A DNA stretch of 50,905 bases, taken from Methanocorpusculum sp. UBA424. Its GTDB lineage: Archaea; Halobacteriota; Methanomicrobia; Methanomicrobiales; Methanocorpusculaceae. Under the pieces are notes generated by a model, which was not told where the DNA came from, did not search any database, and worked only from the letters and a program-made list of their open reading frames with translations. Numbering within the stretch: the first letter of the stretch is position 1; every line of letters begins with the position of its first letter. The position numbers and the translations under genes are program-made. Positions 27,294 to 36,507 of the stretch are shown in pieces. The DNA lies in contig DAHC01000010.1 of the NCBI GenBank assembly GCA_002498375.1, forward strand, positions 1 to 50,905, in the 5' to 3' direction.

Positions 27294-27547
27294 GGATACT
27301 CATATGTTCCTTCTTCCATATGAAAAGAACGGGATTTTTTGTAAAAGCTTTGGTCACACTGCTTTTAGGCTATTTCCGGCATCTGCGCTCCCCTTCGTCT
27401 GCCGGGATAATTTGCAGGTACGGCAGGTATCCGGGACACACTGAAGCAGGAGAACCCGTCAAAAGGCGTGGTTTCCAGCCGATGAAAACGGTGGCTTTAT
27501 ATCGTCCGAGAGGCTATTTAGTAGAGCACTTAGTGTGTAAATACTAA

Positions 27548-27619
27548 GTCCCGGTAGGGTAGAGGATATCCTAGAAGCCTGCGGAGCTTTTGACCGGGGT
27601 TCAAGTCCCCGCCGGGACG
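27548..27619 (+). tRNA. tRNA-Arg (anticodon GCG)
   Basis: The 72-base sequence folds as a tRNA: acceptor stem GTCCCGG/CCGGGAC, D-arm with AGAGGATA loop, anticodon stem GAAGC/GCTTT with loop CTGCGGA (anticodon GCG, T33 present), and a T-arm CGGGG-TTCAAGT-CCCCG. The discriminator base is G and no CCA is encoded, normal for archaea. No intron is seen. The D-stem has a T-T mismatch at its inner end. A TTTATATC box (about 27494-27501) lies upstream. Confidence 0.93.
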
Positions 27620-27772
27620 TATCAGCCGATCTGTTTGGCATCGGCAGCGTCCATTTTTTGTAGATGTTTTTTGTGTTGTTTTGTTTGTCTTAGATGCATA
27701 CTGCTGCCGGCAGAGAACTGTATTGATGTAGGTCAGAACGATGCAGAATAAAGGCGTAATGAAAAAACAGGT

Positions 27773-28666
27773 TCATTCCTGACGGGCATCACGCTCATCC
27801 AGCTGCGGACCGGACACACGGTAATAGGTTTCCGACTCCCGCACAAAAAATCCCTCGCCTGCCATTTTCTCCATGATCCCCCTGACTCGTGCGGGCTCCT
27901 CGTTCATTTCTTTCGCAAAGACATCCGGGCTCCCACGTTTTTGTTCAAGCATTTTTTTCAACACACTGCCGCGGATCTTCCGGTCGGAACCCTCGAAGGT
28001 ATTCTGTTTCGTGTAATGGCGGCTCCGCTGATTCGGATTTTTCACCGAGGACTTCAGTGCCGTTCCAAGATCCATCAAAGCCCAGTACCATTCGCGGGAA
28101 TTTTCCGGGAGCATAGCGGCGACGAGAGGGAGCAGTTCGCTGTCGTCAACGATTTTGTCGTCATCAAAAAAGTAATGGATGAACACTCTTCTGATGTTCG
28201 TTTCGATGAATACGACCGGCCGGTTGAACGCGAACGCCGCGATCGAACAGGAAGTGGCAGGCCCGATACCCGGGAGGGTCGCGAGGACTGCCGGGTCATG
28301 TGGGACCGTTCCGTTGTATTCATCCACAATAATGCCGGCAAGTTTTTGGAGATTCAAAGCCCTGCGGTTGTACCCCATACCCTGCCATGCGGCGAGAAGA
28401 TCTGCCTGTTCTGCTGCGGCAAGCGCAGCAAAATCGGGAAACCGTTCGATGAACTTCGGATAGATCACCGCGACCCGCGGGACCTGGGTCTGCTGGAGCA
28501 TAACTTCGGAGACGACGATTTTGTACGGGTCGGTCGTATGCCGCCACTCCATATCGTGCCGGCCTTTCGCTTCGTAAAACGCCGTCACATGCTGCTGAAA
28601 ATCCGCAGCAAGCGAGGGTGTGATACCCTCGTCCCGATATCGGGTCCGAAGATCGGAGACGAGCAT
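27773..28666 (-). CDS. MutY-like HhH-GPD DNA glycosylase lacking Fe-S cysteines
   Basis: A 297-residue base-excision glycosylase fold. The MutY catalytic Glu segment EVMLQQTQVPRV is present, as is the hairpin LPGIGPATSCSIAAFAF. The region equivalent to the conserved catalytic Asp (LDGNVKRV in MutY) reads IETNIRRVF, an Asp-to-Glu change. After LMDLGTALK the four cluster cysteines of MutY/EndoIII are absent, replaced by a basic KNPNQRSRHYTKQ. A winged-helix-like C-terminal domain replaces the NUDIX-like domain. Likely repairs mismatched or damaged bases, but specificity is uncertain. It follows the AbrB-PhoU gene by two bases. Confidence 0.83.
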   Translation of the reverse strand: MLVSDLRTRYRDEGITPSLAADFQQHVTAFYEAKGRHDMEWRHTTDPYKIVVSEVMLQQTQVPRVAVIYPKFIERFPDFAALAAAEQADLLAAWQGMGYNRRALNLQKLAGIIVDEYNGTVPHDPAVLATLPGIGPATSCSIAAFAFNRPVVFIETNIRRVFIHYFFDDDKIVDDSELLPLVAAMLPENSREWYWALMDLGTALKSSVKNPNQRSRHYTKQNTFEGSDRKIRGSVLKKMLEQKRGSPDVFAKEMNEEPARVRGIMEKMAGEGFFVRESETYYRVSGPQLDERDARQE

Positions 28667-28668
28667 AT

Positions 28669-29670
28669 TTACTGCGAGACCATGCGGTTGATCAAAATCT
28701 CGGCGATATCGGAACTGTATTCGGTTATTCTGTGAAGGCTTTGAGTGATCTGCGTTACTGCGACCGCTTCGGGGACCCGCATTTTGCGGACCGAATCTGC
28801 AAGGCCGTGATATGCTGCTTCCATCTCTTCCACCTCGGAGATGATCTTATTTGCTCCCGGAATGCTGCCCGAGTATATGGCCTGTATGCTTTTATTGAAA
28901 ATGTTCAGCGAGAATTCGCTCAGTTCCGTCAGTTTCATAATCAGCATTCTGTCGACCCCTTTCTCGATCAGAGTCATGGCCGCTTCGGCGATCAGGACGG
29001 TGTGGTCACCGACCCGTTCGATGATCCGCGAAATCTGATAATACGTCGCGGCGATGCCCGGCGTAATACCCATTTTTAAAGAAAGAGACGGATTTTCCAC
29101 GATCAGGGAAAACTGGCGGTGGATCAGCCAGTGCAGGCGGTCGACATCCGTGTCTCTCGCGACAACATCTTCAGCGAGGTCGATCCTTCCCTGTTCAAGG
29201 GCATTCAGTGCATCTTCATGCATGCCTTTCACGATCACATACATCCGGCGGATGGTATTCTCAAACGGCATTTCTATCGGATTGAGGATGTCTTTGAGAA
29301 CGATACTGTTGTCAGCCTCTTCCGAAACTTCCTGACCGATCGTCATCTGCGTAAATTTCCGCACGACCATCCGGACCTTCGGGGGGATCCTGCCGGCCGA
29401 CGTGATCTTTATCGTGGTAAATCCGGAGATGTATGCGCCGATAAGGGAGCGCAGAAGCATGGTCGGGTCCGGATAATCCTTGAGTCCGAACTCCTTTGTC
29501 CTTGACGTGCTGTCGTAATGCATATTCGGCGTGATAAGCAGAGTGCCGTCAGCCTGGGACACCACGCCCAGGGGATCGTTTTTCTGAATATTTCTCTCGC
29601 GTATCCACCCTTTTGGAAGAGACAATACATAGGATGACCCGCCTGTCATCTGAACTTTCCGGATTTCCAT
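28669..29670 (-). CDS. phoU: AbrB-PhoU phosphate-uptake regulator
   Basis: A 333-residue protein. Residues 1-45 are a SpoVT/AbrB DNA-binding swapped-hairpin domain (MTGGSSYVLSLPKGWIRE); residues about 110-330 hold two PhoU helical bundles with the metal-binding E/D residues (RIIERVGDHTVLIAEAA; RITEYSSDIAEILI). This archaeal form combines DNA binding with the PhoU fold and is likely a phosphate-responsive repressor. It is divergent from pstS with 150 bases between, an ideal place for its operator. The downstream MutY-like gene shares its transcript. Confidence 0.88.
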   Translation of the reverse strand: MEIRKVQMTGGSSYVLSLPKGWIRERNIQKNDPLGVVSQADGTLLITPNMHYDSTSRTKEFGLKDYPDPTMLLRSLIGAYISGFTTIKITSAGRIPPKVRMVVRKFTQMTIGQEVSEEADNSIVLKDILNPIEMPFENTIRRMYVIVKGMHEDALNALEQGRIDLAEDVVARDTDVDRLHWLIHRQFSLIVENPSLSLKMGITPGIAATYYQISRIIERVGDHTVLIAEAAMTLIEKGVDRMLIMKLTELSEFSLNIFNKSIQAIYSGSIPGANKIISEVEEMEAAYHGLADSVRKMRVPEAVAVTQITQSLHRITEYSSDIAEILINRMVSQ

Positions 29671-29711
29671 TCAATACATATTCACCGGCACGGTATTTAA
29701 TCTCTGTGAAA

Positions 29712-29732
29712 ATCTATAGAGATATCATAGAT
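29712..29732. promoter_or_regulatory. Candidate operator between phoU and pstS
   Basis: ATCTAT and ATAGAT form an inverted repeat with a nine-base spacer in the shared promoter region of the divergent AbrB-PhoU gene and the pst operon. A palindrome here is what an AbrB-type dimer would bind. The link to phosphate control is inference. Confidence 0.3.
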
Positions 29733-29820
29733 ACATTGGAATTATGAGTGCATATAGTTAAATCATAATCTCCTTGATTTATGTCGAATATCACTATACC
29801 TTAGCGTTTCTTATCCGATT

Positions 29821-30657
29821 ATGGTTATGAAAAGAAAAACCATGAGTATTGTTGGAGCCGCAGCCCTTCTTTTTGCTGTGTTCCTTGTATTTGCTTCCGG
29901 CTGTGTGAGCCAGGGAGAAGAACCACAGACCCTCACCCTTGCGGGATCGACCACTGTTCTGCCTGTTGCCCAGACCGTTGCAGAAATTTACATGGATGAG
30001 CACGCGAATGCCGACATTCAGGTGAGCGGCGGAGGATCCAGTGTTGGTGTCACTGCAGTAAAAGAAGGAACTGCCGATATCGGCATGCTCTCGCGTGAAC
30101 TCAAAGCTTCCGAAAAAGAAGGCAGCAATCTGGATGAATTCGTCATCGCAAAAGACGGGATCGCCCTTATCGCCTACCCTTCGAACCCGGTTTCCGATCT
30201 GACCCTTGAGCAGATCAAAGACATGTATCAGGGAAAGATCACGAACTGGAAAGAACTCGGCGGAGCCGACATGAAAATTGTCCTGATCGGTCGCGACAGT
30301 GCATCCGGCACCCGGGAATTCTTTACCGAGTTCGTCCTGAAAAAGGAAGATGCAGCAAGAACTATGCAGGAATACAGTTCAAACGGAGCTGTGAAGCAGG
30401 CAGTAGCCCAGACACCCGGTGCAATTGGTTATGTCTCTCTTGAATTCGTTGATAATTCCGTCAAAGCCTTTACGCTTTCCGGCATTGCGCCAACGGTCGA
30501 GAACGTCATCAACGGCAGTTATTCTATCAACCGCCCTCTTCTGATGATCACAAACGGCGAACCGACAGGCCTTGCAAAGAAGTACCTTGACTTCATTCTC
30601 TCGGATGACGGTCAGAAAATCATCGCAGAAAACGGTTTTGTTCCGGTTAACGCATGA
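29821..30657 (+). CDS. pstS: Phosphate-binding lipoprotein PstS
   Basis: A 278-residue substrate-binding protein. The N-terminus has a basic start, a hydrophobic core and the lipobox-like FASGC, so it is likely secreted and anchored at that Cys. The phosphate loop LAGSTTVLPVA, the SGGGSSVGVTAV segment, and GRDSASGTREFF are all family hallmarks. A second ATG six bases downstream is an alternative start. No SD is seen; a TATA-like ACTATACC lies about 28 bases upstream, so the message may be leaderless. First gene of the pst operon. Confidence 0.94.
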   Translation: MVMKRKTMSIVGAAALLFAVFLVFASGCVSQGEEPQTLTLAGSTTVLPVAQTVAEIYMDEHANADIQVSGGGSSVGVTAVKEGTADIGMLSRELKASEKEGSNLDEFVIAKDGIALIAYPSNPVSDLTLEQIKDMYQGKITNWKELGGADMKIVLIGRDSASGTREFFTEFVLKKEDAARTMQEYSSNGAVKQAVAQTPGAIGYVSLEFVDNSVKAFTLSGIAPTVENVINGSYSINRPLLMITNGEPTGLAKKYLDFILSDDGQKIIAENGFVPVNA

Positions 30658-32537
30658 ACGTACGCAGTACAGCGGGATGGAAAGAGACAGGTATCAAATC
30701 AGTGTGGCTCGCGACCGCACTGATCGCTGCTTCTGCAGTGGTATTCATTCTAGGATACCTTGTTCTAACTTCCCTCCCGATTTTTTTTGAAACTGGTATT
30801 TCCGGTTTTCTCTTTAACACTGTCTGGAATCCAACCGGCGTTGTTCCGTCTTACGGGATCGCCGCTCTTCTGATCGACACACTTCTGGTAACGTTTGGGG
30901 CAATGGTTTTTTCCGTGCCTCTTGGGATCATCTGTGCCGTTTTTCTTGCCTACCTTGCTCCTCAAAAGGTTCGTGACATCGTCAAGCCGGCGATCGAACT
31001 TCTCGCGGGGATCCCGTCGGTCGTCTACGGATTTTTCGGCATGGTCGTTCTCTGCAGTCTTCTGCAGAGTGTGCTGGAAATCCCAAGCGGATTTTCCTGG
31101 CTTGCCGCCTCGATCCTTCTCGGGATCATGGCACTGCCGACGATCGTATCCGTTTCAGAAGATGCTCTCTATGTCGTGCCGAAGGATTACAAAGAGGCTT
31201 CGCTTGGTCTTGGAGCCACGAAATGGCAGACCATTTCACGTGTTCTGATCCCGGCAGCCGCATCCGGTATTTCGGCCGCGGTCATTCTCGGAATGGGCCG
31301 TGCGATCGGCGAAACGATGGCCGTGATGATGGTCGCGGGAAACGCGGCAGTGATCCCGTCGCCGATCTGGGATGTGCTCTCGCCTGTCCGAACCCTGACC
31401 GCAACGCTTGGTATCGAACTCGCCGAGGTCGCGTCCGGCTCGATGCATTATTATGCTCTCTTCGGTGTTGCCGCGGTGCTCCTTTTGATTACACTCCTGA
31501 TCAATCTCCTCTCAAGCAGGGTCACGAAAAAGATCCAGAGCGGCAGACCGGTCTTCAGCGTGCCTGCCCGGATCAAAAAGATCCTCGGGCTCTGCGGCGT
31601 ATTGCTTGTGGTCTGCATCGTAATGTATGCGATCGGGATCCTGCCGACGCTCATTCTCACGGCCGCTGCCGGAGGACTTATCTTCATCCGGAGGATCATG
31701 TCCCACAGATCGGTCGAGCGGACAGCGTTCGGGATAATCTATGCGGGAACATTTCTCGTTATCGGCATTCTGGTCGTTATTCTTGGAAACATTTTCATCA
31801 ACGGGATCCCTGCGGTCTCCTGGGAATTTTTGACGACCGCACCGCGCAATATGGGCCTTGATGGAGGCATCCTGCCAGCGATCATCGGAACACTCCAGCT
31901 GGTCGGCGGAGCCATTTTGCTGGCTCTCCCGATCGGCATAGGGTCCGCGATCTTTCTGCACGAATACTCCCGGGATAACGCCGCAACGCGCCTTCTCCGA
32001 ACAGGAAACGATCTGCTTTCCGGCACGCCGTCTATCGTTTTCGGCGTGTTTGGTTTTGCCTTCCTGGTTATTTTCCTCGGGTGGGGCGTCTGTCTTCTTG
32101 CGGGTATGGTATGTCTTGCGTTGATGATCCTCCCGACGATCATAAAAACCACGGAAGAAGCCCTCAGGTCGGTGCCGAACTCTCTGCGCGAGGCTTCGCT
32201 TGGACTTGGTGCGACCAAATGGCAGACCATACGCCGGGTCGTTCTGCCGTCGGCAGCTCCCGGGATACTGACCGGCACGATCCTTTCGATCGGAAGAGCA
32301 GCGGGAGAAACGGCACCTATCATGTTTACTGCGGTGGTGTTTTCCAAACGGTTCATCAGTATGGATCTCTTTGATCCGGTGATGGCGCTTCCCTTCCATC
32401 TGTATGTCCTCTCGACCAGTGTGCCCGGGTCACAGACCCAGCAGTACGGGACCGCCGTCGTTTTGATATCCCTTGTTATGGCGATATACCTCGTTGCGAT
32501 CGTGATTCGAAAACGTTTCCAGAAGAGATTACTATGA
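30654..32537 (+). CDS. pstCA: Fused phosphate permease PstC-PstA
   Basis: A 627-residue protein that joins both phosphate ABC permease subunits. The PstC half (1-310) has six helices and the EAA loop KEASLGLGATKWQTISRVL; the PstA half (about 350-627) has its own six helices and the EAA loop LREASLGLGATKWQTIRRVV. The linker (about 305-350) adds two helices. The usual system has two separate genes. The fused chain should pair with a PstB dimer on the cytoplasmic face. It overlaps pstS by ATGA and pstB by ATGA. Confidence 0.92.
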   Translation: MNVRSTAGWKETGIKSVWLATALIAASAVVFILGYLVLTSLPIFFETGISGFLFNTVWNPTGVVPSYGIAALLIDTLLVTFGAMVFSVPLGIICAVFLAYLAPQKVRDIVKPAIELLAGIPSVVYGFFGMVVLCSLLQSVLEIPSGFSWLAASILLGIMALPTIVSVSEDALYVVPKDYKEASLGLGATKWQTISRVLIPAAASGISAAVILGMGRAIGETMAVMMVAGNAAVIPSPIWDVLSPVRTLTATLGIELAEVASGSMHYYALFGVAAVLLLITLLINLLSSRVTKKIQSGRPVFSVPARIKKILGLCGVLLVVCIVMYAIGILPTLILTAAAGGLIFIRRIMSHRSVERTAFGIIYAGTFLVIGILVVILGNIFINGIPAVSWEFLTTAPRNMGLDGGILPAIIGTLQLVGGAILLALPIGIGSAIFLHEYSRDNAATRLLRTGNDLLSGTPSIVFGVFGFAFLVIFLGWGVCLLAGMVCLALMILPTIIKTTEEALRSVPNSLREASLGLGATKWQTIRRVVLPSAAPGILTGTILSIGRAAGETAPIMFTAVVFSKRFISMDLFDPVMALPFHLYVLSTSVPGSQTQQYGTAVVLISLVMAIYLVAIVIRKRFQKRLL

Positions 32538-33283
32538 CTTCCATTCTATCAACAAAAAACCTGAATCTGTCCTACGGATCGAAACAGACTCTCTTCGATG
32601 TGGATATTTCGTTCGAGGAGAAATCCGTAACTGCACTGATCGGTCCGTCCGGCTGCGGGAAATCGACGCTGCTTCGGTGCATGAACCGCATGAACGACCT
32701 GATTCCCGACTGTAAAATTACCGGAGATATTTTGTATCGGGGCGAGAACATAACAGCAAACGATCCGGTCCTTCTCCGGCGAAAGATCGGGATGGTTTTC
32801 CAGCGTCCGAACCCGTTTCCAAAATCCATCTATGACAACATCGCCTACGGACCCCGTGCCCACGGAGAAAAAGACAAAAAAGTCCTGGATGAGGTCGTCG
32901 AAAAAAGTCTGAAGGTCGCTGTTCTTTGGGACGAGGTGAAAGACCGTCTGCATGAATCAGCGCTTGGTCTCTCCGGCGGCCAGCAGCAGAGGTTATGCAT
33001 CGCACGCACGCTTGCCGTGAATCCGGATGTTATCCTCATGGATGAACCGTGCTCAGCTCTCGATCCGATTGCAACCGCGAAGATCGAGAATCTGATCATG
33101 GATCTGAAAAAGGACTACACGGTGATCATTGTGACCCATAACATGCAGCAGGCGGCAAGAGTCAGTGATATCACGGGATTCATGTATCTTGGAAGAGTGA
33201 TCGAAGCGGATAAGACCACAACGATCTTTTCCAACCCTCACGAAGAGCTTACAGAACGCTACATTACAGGAAGATTCGGATGA
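32534..33283 (+). CDS. pstB: Phosphate ABC transporter ATPase PstB
   Basis: A 249-residue ABC ATPase that powers phosphate uptake. Walker A GPSGCGKST (near residue 37), Q-loop FQRPNPFPKS, signature LSGGQQQRL, Walker B ILMDEPCSALDP and the switch histidine in VTHNMQQA are all intact. The PstB-specific Q-loop supports phosphate over other anions. Overlaps both neighbours. Confidence 0.97.
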   Translation: MTSILSTKNLNLSYGSKQTLFDVDISFEEKSVTALIGPSGCGKSTLLRCMNRMNDLIPDCKITGDILYRGENITANDPVLLRRKIGMVFQRPNPFPKSIYDNIAYGPRAHGEKDKKVLDEVVEKSLKVAVLWDEVKDRLHESALGLSGGQQQRLCIARTLAVNPDVILMDEPCSALDPIATAKIENLIMDLKKDYTVIIVTHNMQQAARVSDITGFMYLGRVIEADKTTTIFSNPHEELTERYITGRFG

Positions 33284-33936
33284 ACACCTATTTCCACGTT
33301 GAACTTGATTCATACAAAAGCGAAGTGACCTGGTATGGGAGATTTGCCCTTACCATGCTGAAAAATTCCCTGCTGGCATATGAGTCGGCCGATCTCATGA
33401 TCGCCGCCGATATCATCCGGCAGAAGGAGTATGTGAACAATCAGTATGAGATGCTGAATGAACGGGGTCTCCTCCTGATAGCCCTGAACCAGCCTATGGC
33501 AAAGGATCTGCGGATGATCTCAAGCTGCATGGACATCGTGACCTCTTCTGAAAGGATCGGCCGGTATGCAAAAGACATTACAGAATTAGTCGCTGCAAGC
33601 ATCCCGTCCGAGATCCCGCCGGGCCTTCACAGAGAAGGCGAGGCAGCAATCTCCATCCTCAATGAAGTGTATACAGCATTCGAGTCGGGGGATATCTCCC
33701 GGCTGCACGGCTGTGCAGAGATCGAGGAGGAGATCGATCATCTGTATGCCGCGCTCTATAAGGAGATCGTTTCGGCGATGGAAAACGGCAAAATAACGAT
33801 CCCCTTTGGGAGTGCCTGCCAGCTGGTGAACAGATATCTGGAACGCTGCGGCGATCATGCCTGCAGAATGGCGGAGAAGGTGTATTATCTGCAGACCGGA
33901 AAAAGGGTGCCTCTCGAAGAGATAAGCGAACAGTAA
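33280..33936 (+). CDS. phoU: Phosphate-specific PhoU protein
   Basis: A 218-residue standalone PhoU with two helical bundles, each carrying a metal-cluster motif (SERIGRYAKDITEL near residue 90; LERCGDHACRMAEKV near 190). It modulates Pst activity. The ATG overlaps pstB (ATGA). Together with the divergent AbrB-PhoU gene this locus has two PhoU proteins. Confidence 0.93.
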   Translation: MNTYFHVELDSYKSEVTWYGRFALTMLKNSLLAYESADLMIAADIIRQKEYVNNQYEMLNERGLLLIALNQPMAKDLRMISSCMDIVTSSERIGRYAKDITELVAASIPSEIPPGLHREGEAAISILNEVYTAFESGDISRLHGCAEIEEEIDHLYAALYKEIVSAMENGKITIPFGSACQLVNRYLERCGDHACRMAEKVYYLQTGKRVPLEEISEQ

Positions 33937-33988
33937 CCTCATTGAATATCCTTTTGAGGACTGCCGTGTAATAGAACTGACAAGGCAC

Positions 33989-35143
33989 ATGAATCAGATA
34001 ACCGGATCTGCACAATGCAGTTCATATGACCGGGAAGAGGTCTGCCGGGCAGTGGAGAACGCGATCGAAGCAGCCGGCGGACTACCCCCGCTAGCAGGAA
34101 AAAAGGTTCTGCTCAAACCAAATCTCCTCTCGGATGCCGGATATGACAAAGCGGTGAGTACGCATCCGGAAGTTCTCTATGCAGTCGGCAGACTGATCAT
34201 CGACGCAGGCGGCATCCTTTTGATCGCGGACAGTCCCGGGGCAGGAATATTATATACGCCCCGCGTGATGAAACGCGTGTATCGGAAATGCGGGATCACG
34301 CAGATCGCGGGCGATCTTGGTATCGCGATGGATTATGAGACCGGTTATCAGGATCGTCCGTTTCCCGAAGGGAAGGTGATGAAGCATTTCACGGTCATCG
34401 ATCCGGCATGCGAAGCCGATGTCATTATATCGGTCTGCAAACTGAAGACCCACATGTTCACCCGATATTCCGGTGCGGTGAAAAATACGTTCGGTGTCGT
34501 TCCTGGCCTCGATAAACCGGTGTTTCATTCACGGTTCCCCGATTCTGCGGATTTTTCCGAGATGCTGGTGGACTTGAACGAACTGATCAAACCTGATTTC
34601 GTTGTTATGGATGCCGTTTTCGGGATGGAAGGGAACGGGCCGATGGGCGGCGAGCCTAAATATACCGGCTATATCCTTGCATCGAGGTCGGTGTATGCGC
34701 TGGATGTCACGGCGCAGCGGCTGATCTCAATGGATCCTCTTCGAATCCCGACAACGGCTGCCGCTGCGGCCCGCGGTCTTGTGGATCCAAAAAGCGTCGT
34801 AACGGCCGGTGATTCTGTAATTCCCATTATCGATTTTGTTCTGCCCTCGACATACAGTGCTCCTTCAAGAAATACCAGGTTCAGGAGAAATGTCCTGCGC
34901 CGGTTCCAGACGATGGGGAGGTATTACGCCCCGGCACCAGTCGTGAAGAAGGATACCTGCGTCGGCTGCGGGCAGTGCGTGAGGATCTGTCCTGTTGGGG
35001 CCGCTGTAATGAAAGGAAAAAAAGCGTCCTTCGATCATGGGAAATGCATACGATGCTACTGCTGCCACGAGATGTGCCAGTATCACGCGATCGAGATGAA
35101 AAGAAGTATGGCAGGAAGATTCCTGCATCTGTTTCTTCGGTGA
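33989..35143 (+). CDS. DUF362 protein with C-terminal 2x4Fe-4S ferredoxin
   Basis: A 384-residue protein. Residues 1-290 form a DUF362 domain (VLLKPNLLSDAGYDKAVSTHP ... HMFTRYSGAVKNTFGVVPG). The C-terminus carries two cluster motifs, CVGCGQCVRICPVGA and CIRCYCCHEMCQYHA, for two 4Fe-4S clusters. An electron-transfer role is likely; the partner is unknown. It follows phoU by 52 bases but need not belong to the phosphate operon, and it converges with the cation exporter. Confidence 0.85.
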   Translation: MNQITGSAQCSSYDREEVCRAVENAIEAAGGLPPLAGKKVLLKPNLLSDAGYDKAVSTHPEVLYAVGRLIIDAGGILLIADSPGAGILYTPRVMKRVYRKCGITQIAGDLGIAMDYETGYQDRPFPEGKVMKHFTVIDPACEADVIISVCKLKTHMFTRYSGAVKNTFGVVPGLDKPVFHSRFPDSADFSEMLVDLNELIKPDFVVMDAVFGMEGNGPMGGEPKYTGYILASRSVYALDVTAQRLISMDPLRIPTTAAAAARGLVDPKSVVTAGDSVIPIIDFVLPSTYSAPSRNTRFRRNVLRRFQTMGRYYAPAPVVKKDTCVGCGQCVRICPVGAAVMKGKKASFDHGKCIRCYCCHEMCQYHAIEMKRSMAGRFLHLFLR

Positions 35144-35149
35144 ACCCCG

Positions 35150-36073
35150 TCACGTTTTTCTGCGGCAGAAGAACGTACAGGTGTCGCGATTGCATCTTCC
35201 GTCGCAGGGGTCGAGGTGCACGATCACCGTGACTCGGGGGATCTCTTCTTTGAGTTCGTCCTCGACCTCCTGCAAAACCTTGTGGGCATCTGAAAGGGGC
35301 GTTGCATGCGGCATCATGAGATGGAACTCGACGAACTTGTCGGGTCCGGCTTTTCGTGTTTTGAGACTGTGATAGTTGGTGTACTCGTTTTGATGCCTGC
35401 AGATGATCTCGCAGATCTTTTCCACCTCTTCTTCATCGAGGCTCTGATCCATGAGATCGCTGAACGAGCGCCTGATGAGGGAGTAGGCTTCACGCAGGAT
35501 CAGCAGCGCAACGAGTATGGCGATGACCGAATCGAGGAAGGTAAGGCCGGTTATTTGTATCAGAATAAGTCCGACCACAACACCTATCGAGGTGAGGACA
35601 TCGGTCCTCAGATGCCAGGCATCGCTTTCAAGGGCGATGGAATCCGTCGCTTTAGCCACTTTCATCAGTTTCTGCGACACGAAGAAGTTCAGACACGCCG
35701 AGACCCCCATCACGATCATACCGATGAAGAGAAGATCGGTGGATAAGGTATCGCCGCCGTATATCAGTTTGGTCACTGCTTCCCAGATAATGATGCCTGC
35801 AGCAAGGATGATCAGCAGAGCTTCGATGAGGCCGGATGCGTCCTCGTATTTGCCGTGACCGAATGCATGGTCGGTGTCAGGAGGCATCGCGGATTTTTTG
35901 ATGGAGAAGTAGGCGATACATGAGGCGAACAGGTCCATGCCTGAATGGATCGCTTCGGAGATTATACTGACCGAGCCGATGCTTAGGCCGGTGATCAGCT
36001 TTGCTGTCGTGAGAAAGGCGTTTGAGAATATTGAAAGGCGTGCGACGTTTTGTTTGGCGGTATGTTCAGACAC
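35150..36073 (-). CDS. Cation diffusion facilitator (CDF) exporter
   Basis: A 307-residue metal exporter. It has six membrane helices, the family HSGMD (helix 2) and DAWHLRTDV (helix 5) metal sites, and a C-terminal cytoplasmic ferredoxin-like domain with metal-site HLDP. A His/Cys cluster ends the chain (CDGRCNRDTCTFFC), an unusual Cys-rich tail that could bind metal. Zn, Fe or Mn are possible ions. Convergent with the DUF362 gene. Confidence 0.92.
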   Translation of the reverse strand: MSEHTAKQNVARLSIFSNAFLTTAKLITGLSIGSVSIISEAIHSGMDLFASCIAYFSIKKSAMPPDTDHAFGHGKYEDASGLIEALLIILAAGIIIWEAVTKLIYGGDTLSTDLLFIGMIVMGVSACLNFFVSQKLMKVAKATDSIALESDAWHLRTDVLTSIGVVVGLILIQITGLTFLDSVIAILVALLILREAYSLIRRSFSDLMDQSLDEEEVEKICEIICRHQNEYTNYHSLKTRKAGPDKFVEFHLMMPHATPLSDAHKVLQEVEDELKEEIPRVTVIVHLDPCDGRCNRDTCTFFCRRKT

Positions 36074-36229
36074 GATTTACTGTATAATTGTTGAACTGTA
36101 GTACCCAAAAGGCATTCGTAAGGCATGTGAAAAAACGTGGCCCGCAGGGGCTGAAAATATGCATCTATCCTGAATCTGACAGTTGGCAAATATACCTCTC
36201 CCACATCTCATTCCTTTTTTCTGAATATG

Positions 36230-36279
36230 GGGTGCGGGAGGGCGACTCCGGCGCGGAGCCCGACGCGGTGGAGATATCC
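36230..36279 (+). repeat. Left arm of 50-bp perfect inverted repeat
   Basis: Exact reverse complement of 36508-36557, GC-rich, beginning GGGTGCGGGAGGGC and ending GTGGAGATATCC. The two arms enclose 228 bases with lower GC. Each arm also holds an internal 5-bp stem with a 3-base loop. Confidence 0.9.
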
Positions 36280-36507
36280 TATCTGCCATGGCCCCAATAT
36301 GTTTCCAAGTAGTTCGTTGGAGATGGAATATTTAGATATTACGTACGCGAGGTTGGGGGTGTGGATCCAATTTGGGAAGTATTAGATCATGATCATACTC
36401 CCAAGCTACTTCCCTTCAAAATACACCTCACACCTTCCAATCCTTTCTTATCTGACTATTCAACAACAGATTAGCTATGAATAACGTTAACTTGAGCCTT
36501 TGAAATG

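Noticed and set aside
27275..27547. 90-aa plus-strand frame before tRNA-Arg
   Set aside because: It ends at the tRNA start and overlaps its promoter; no SD, no family.
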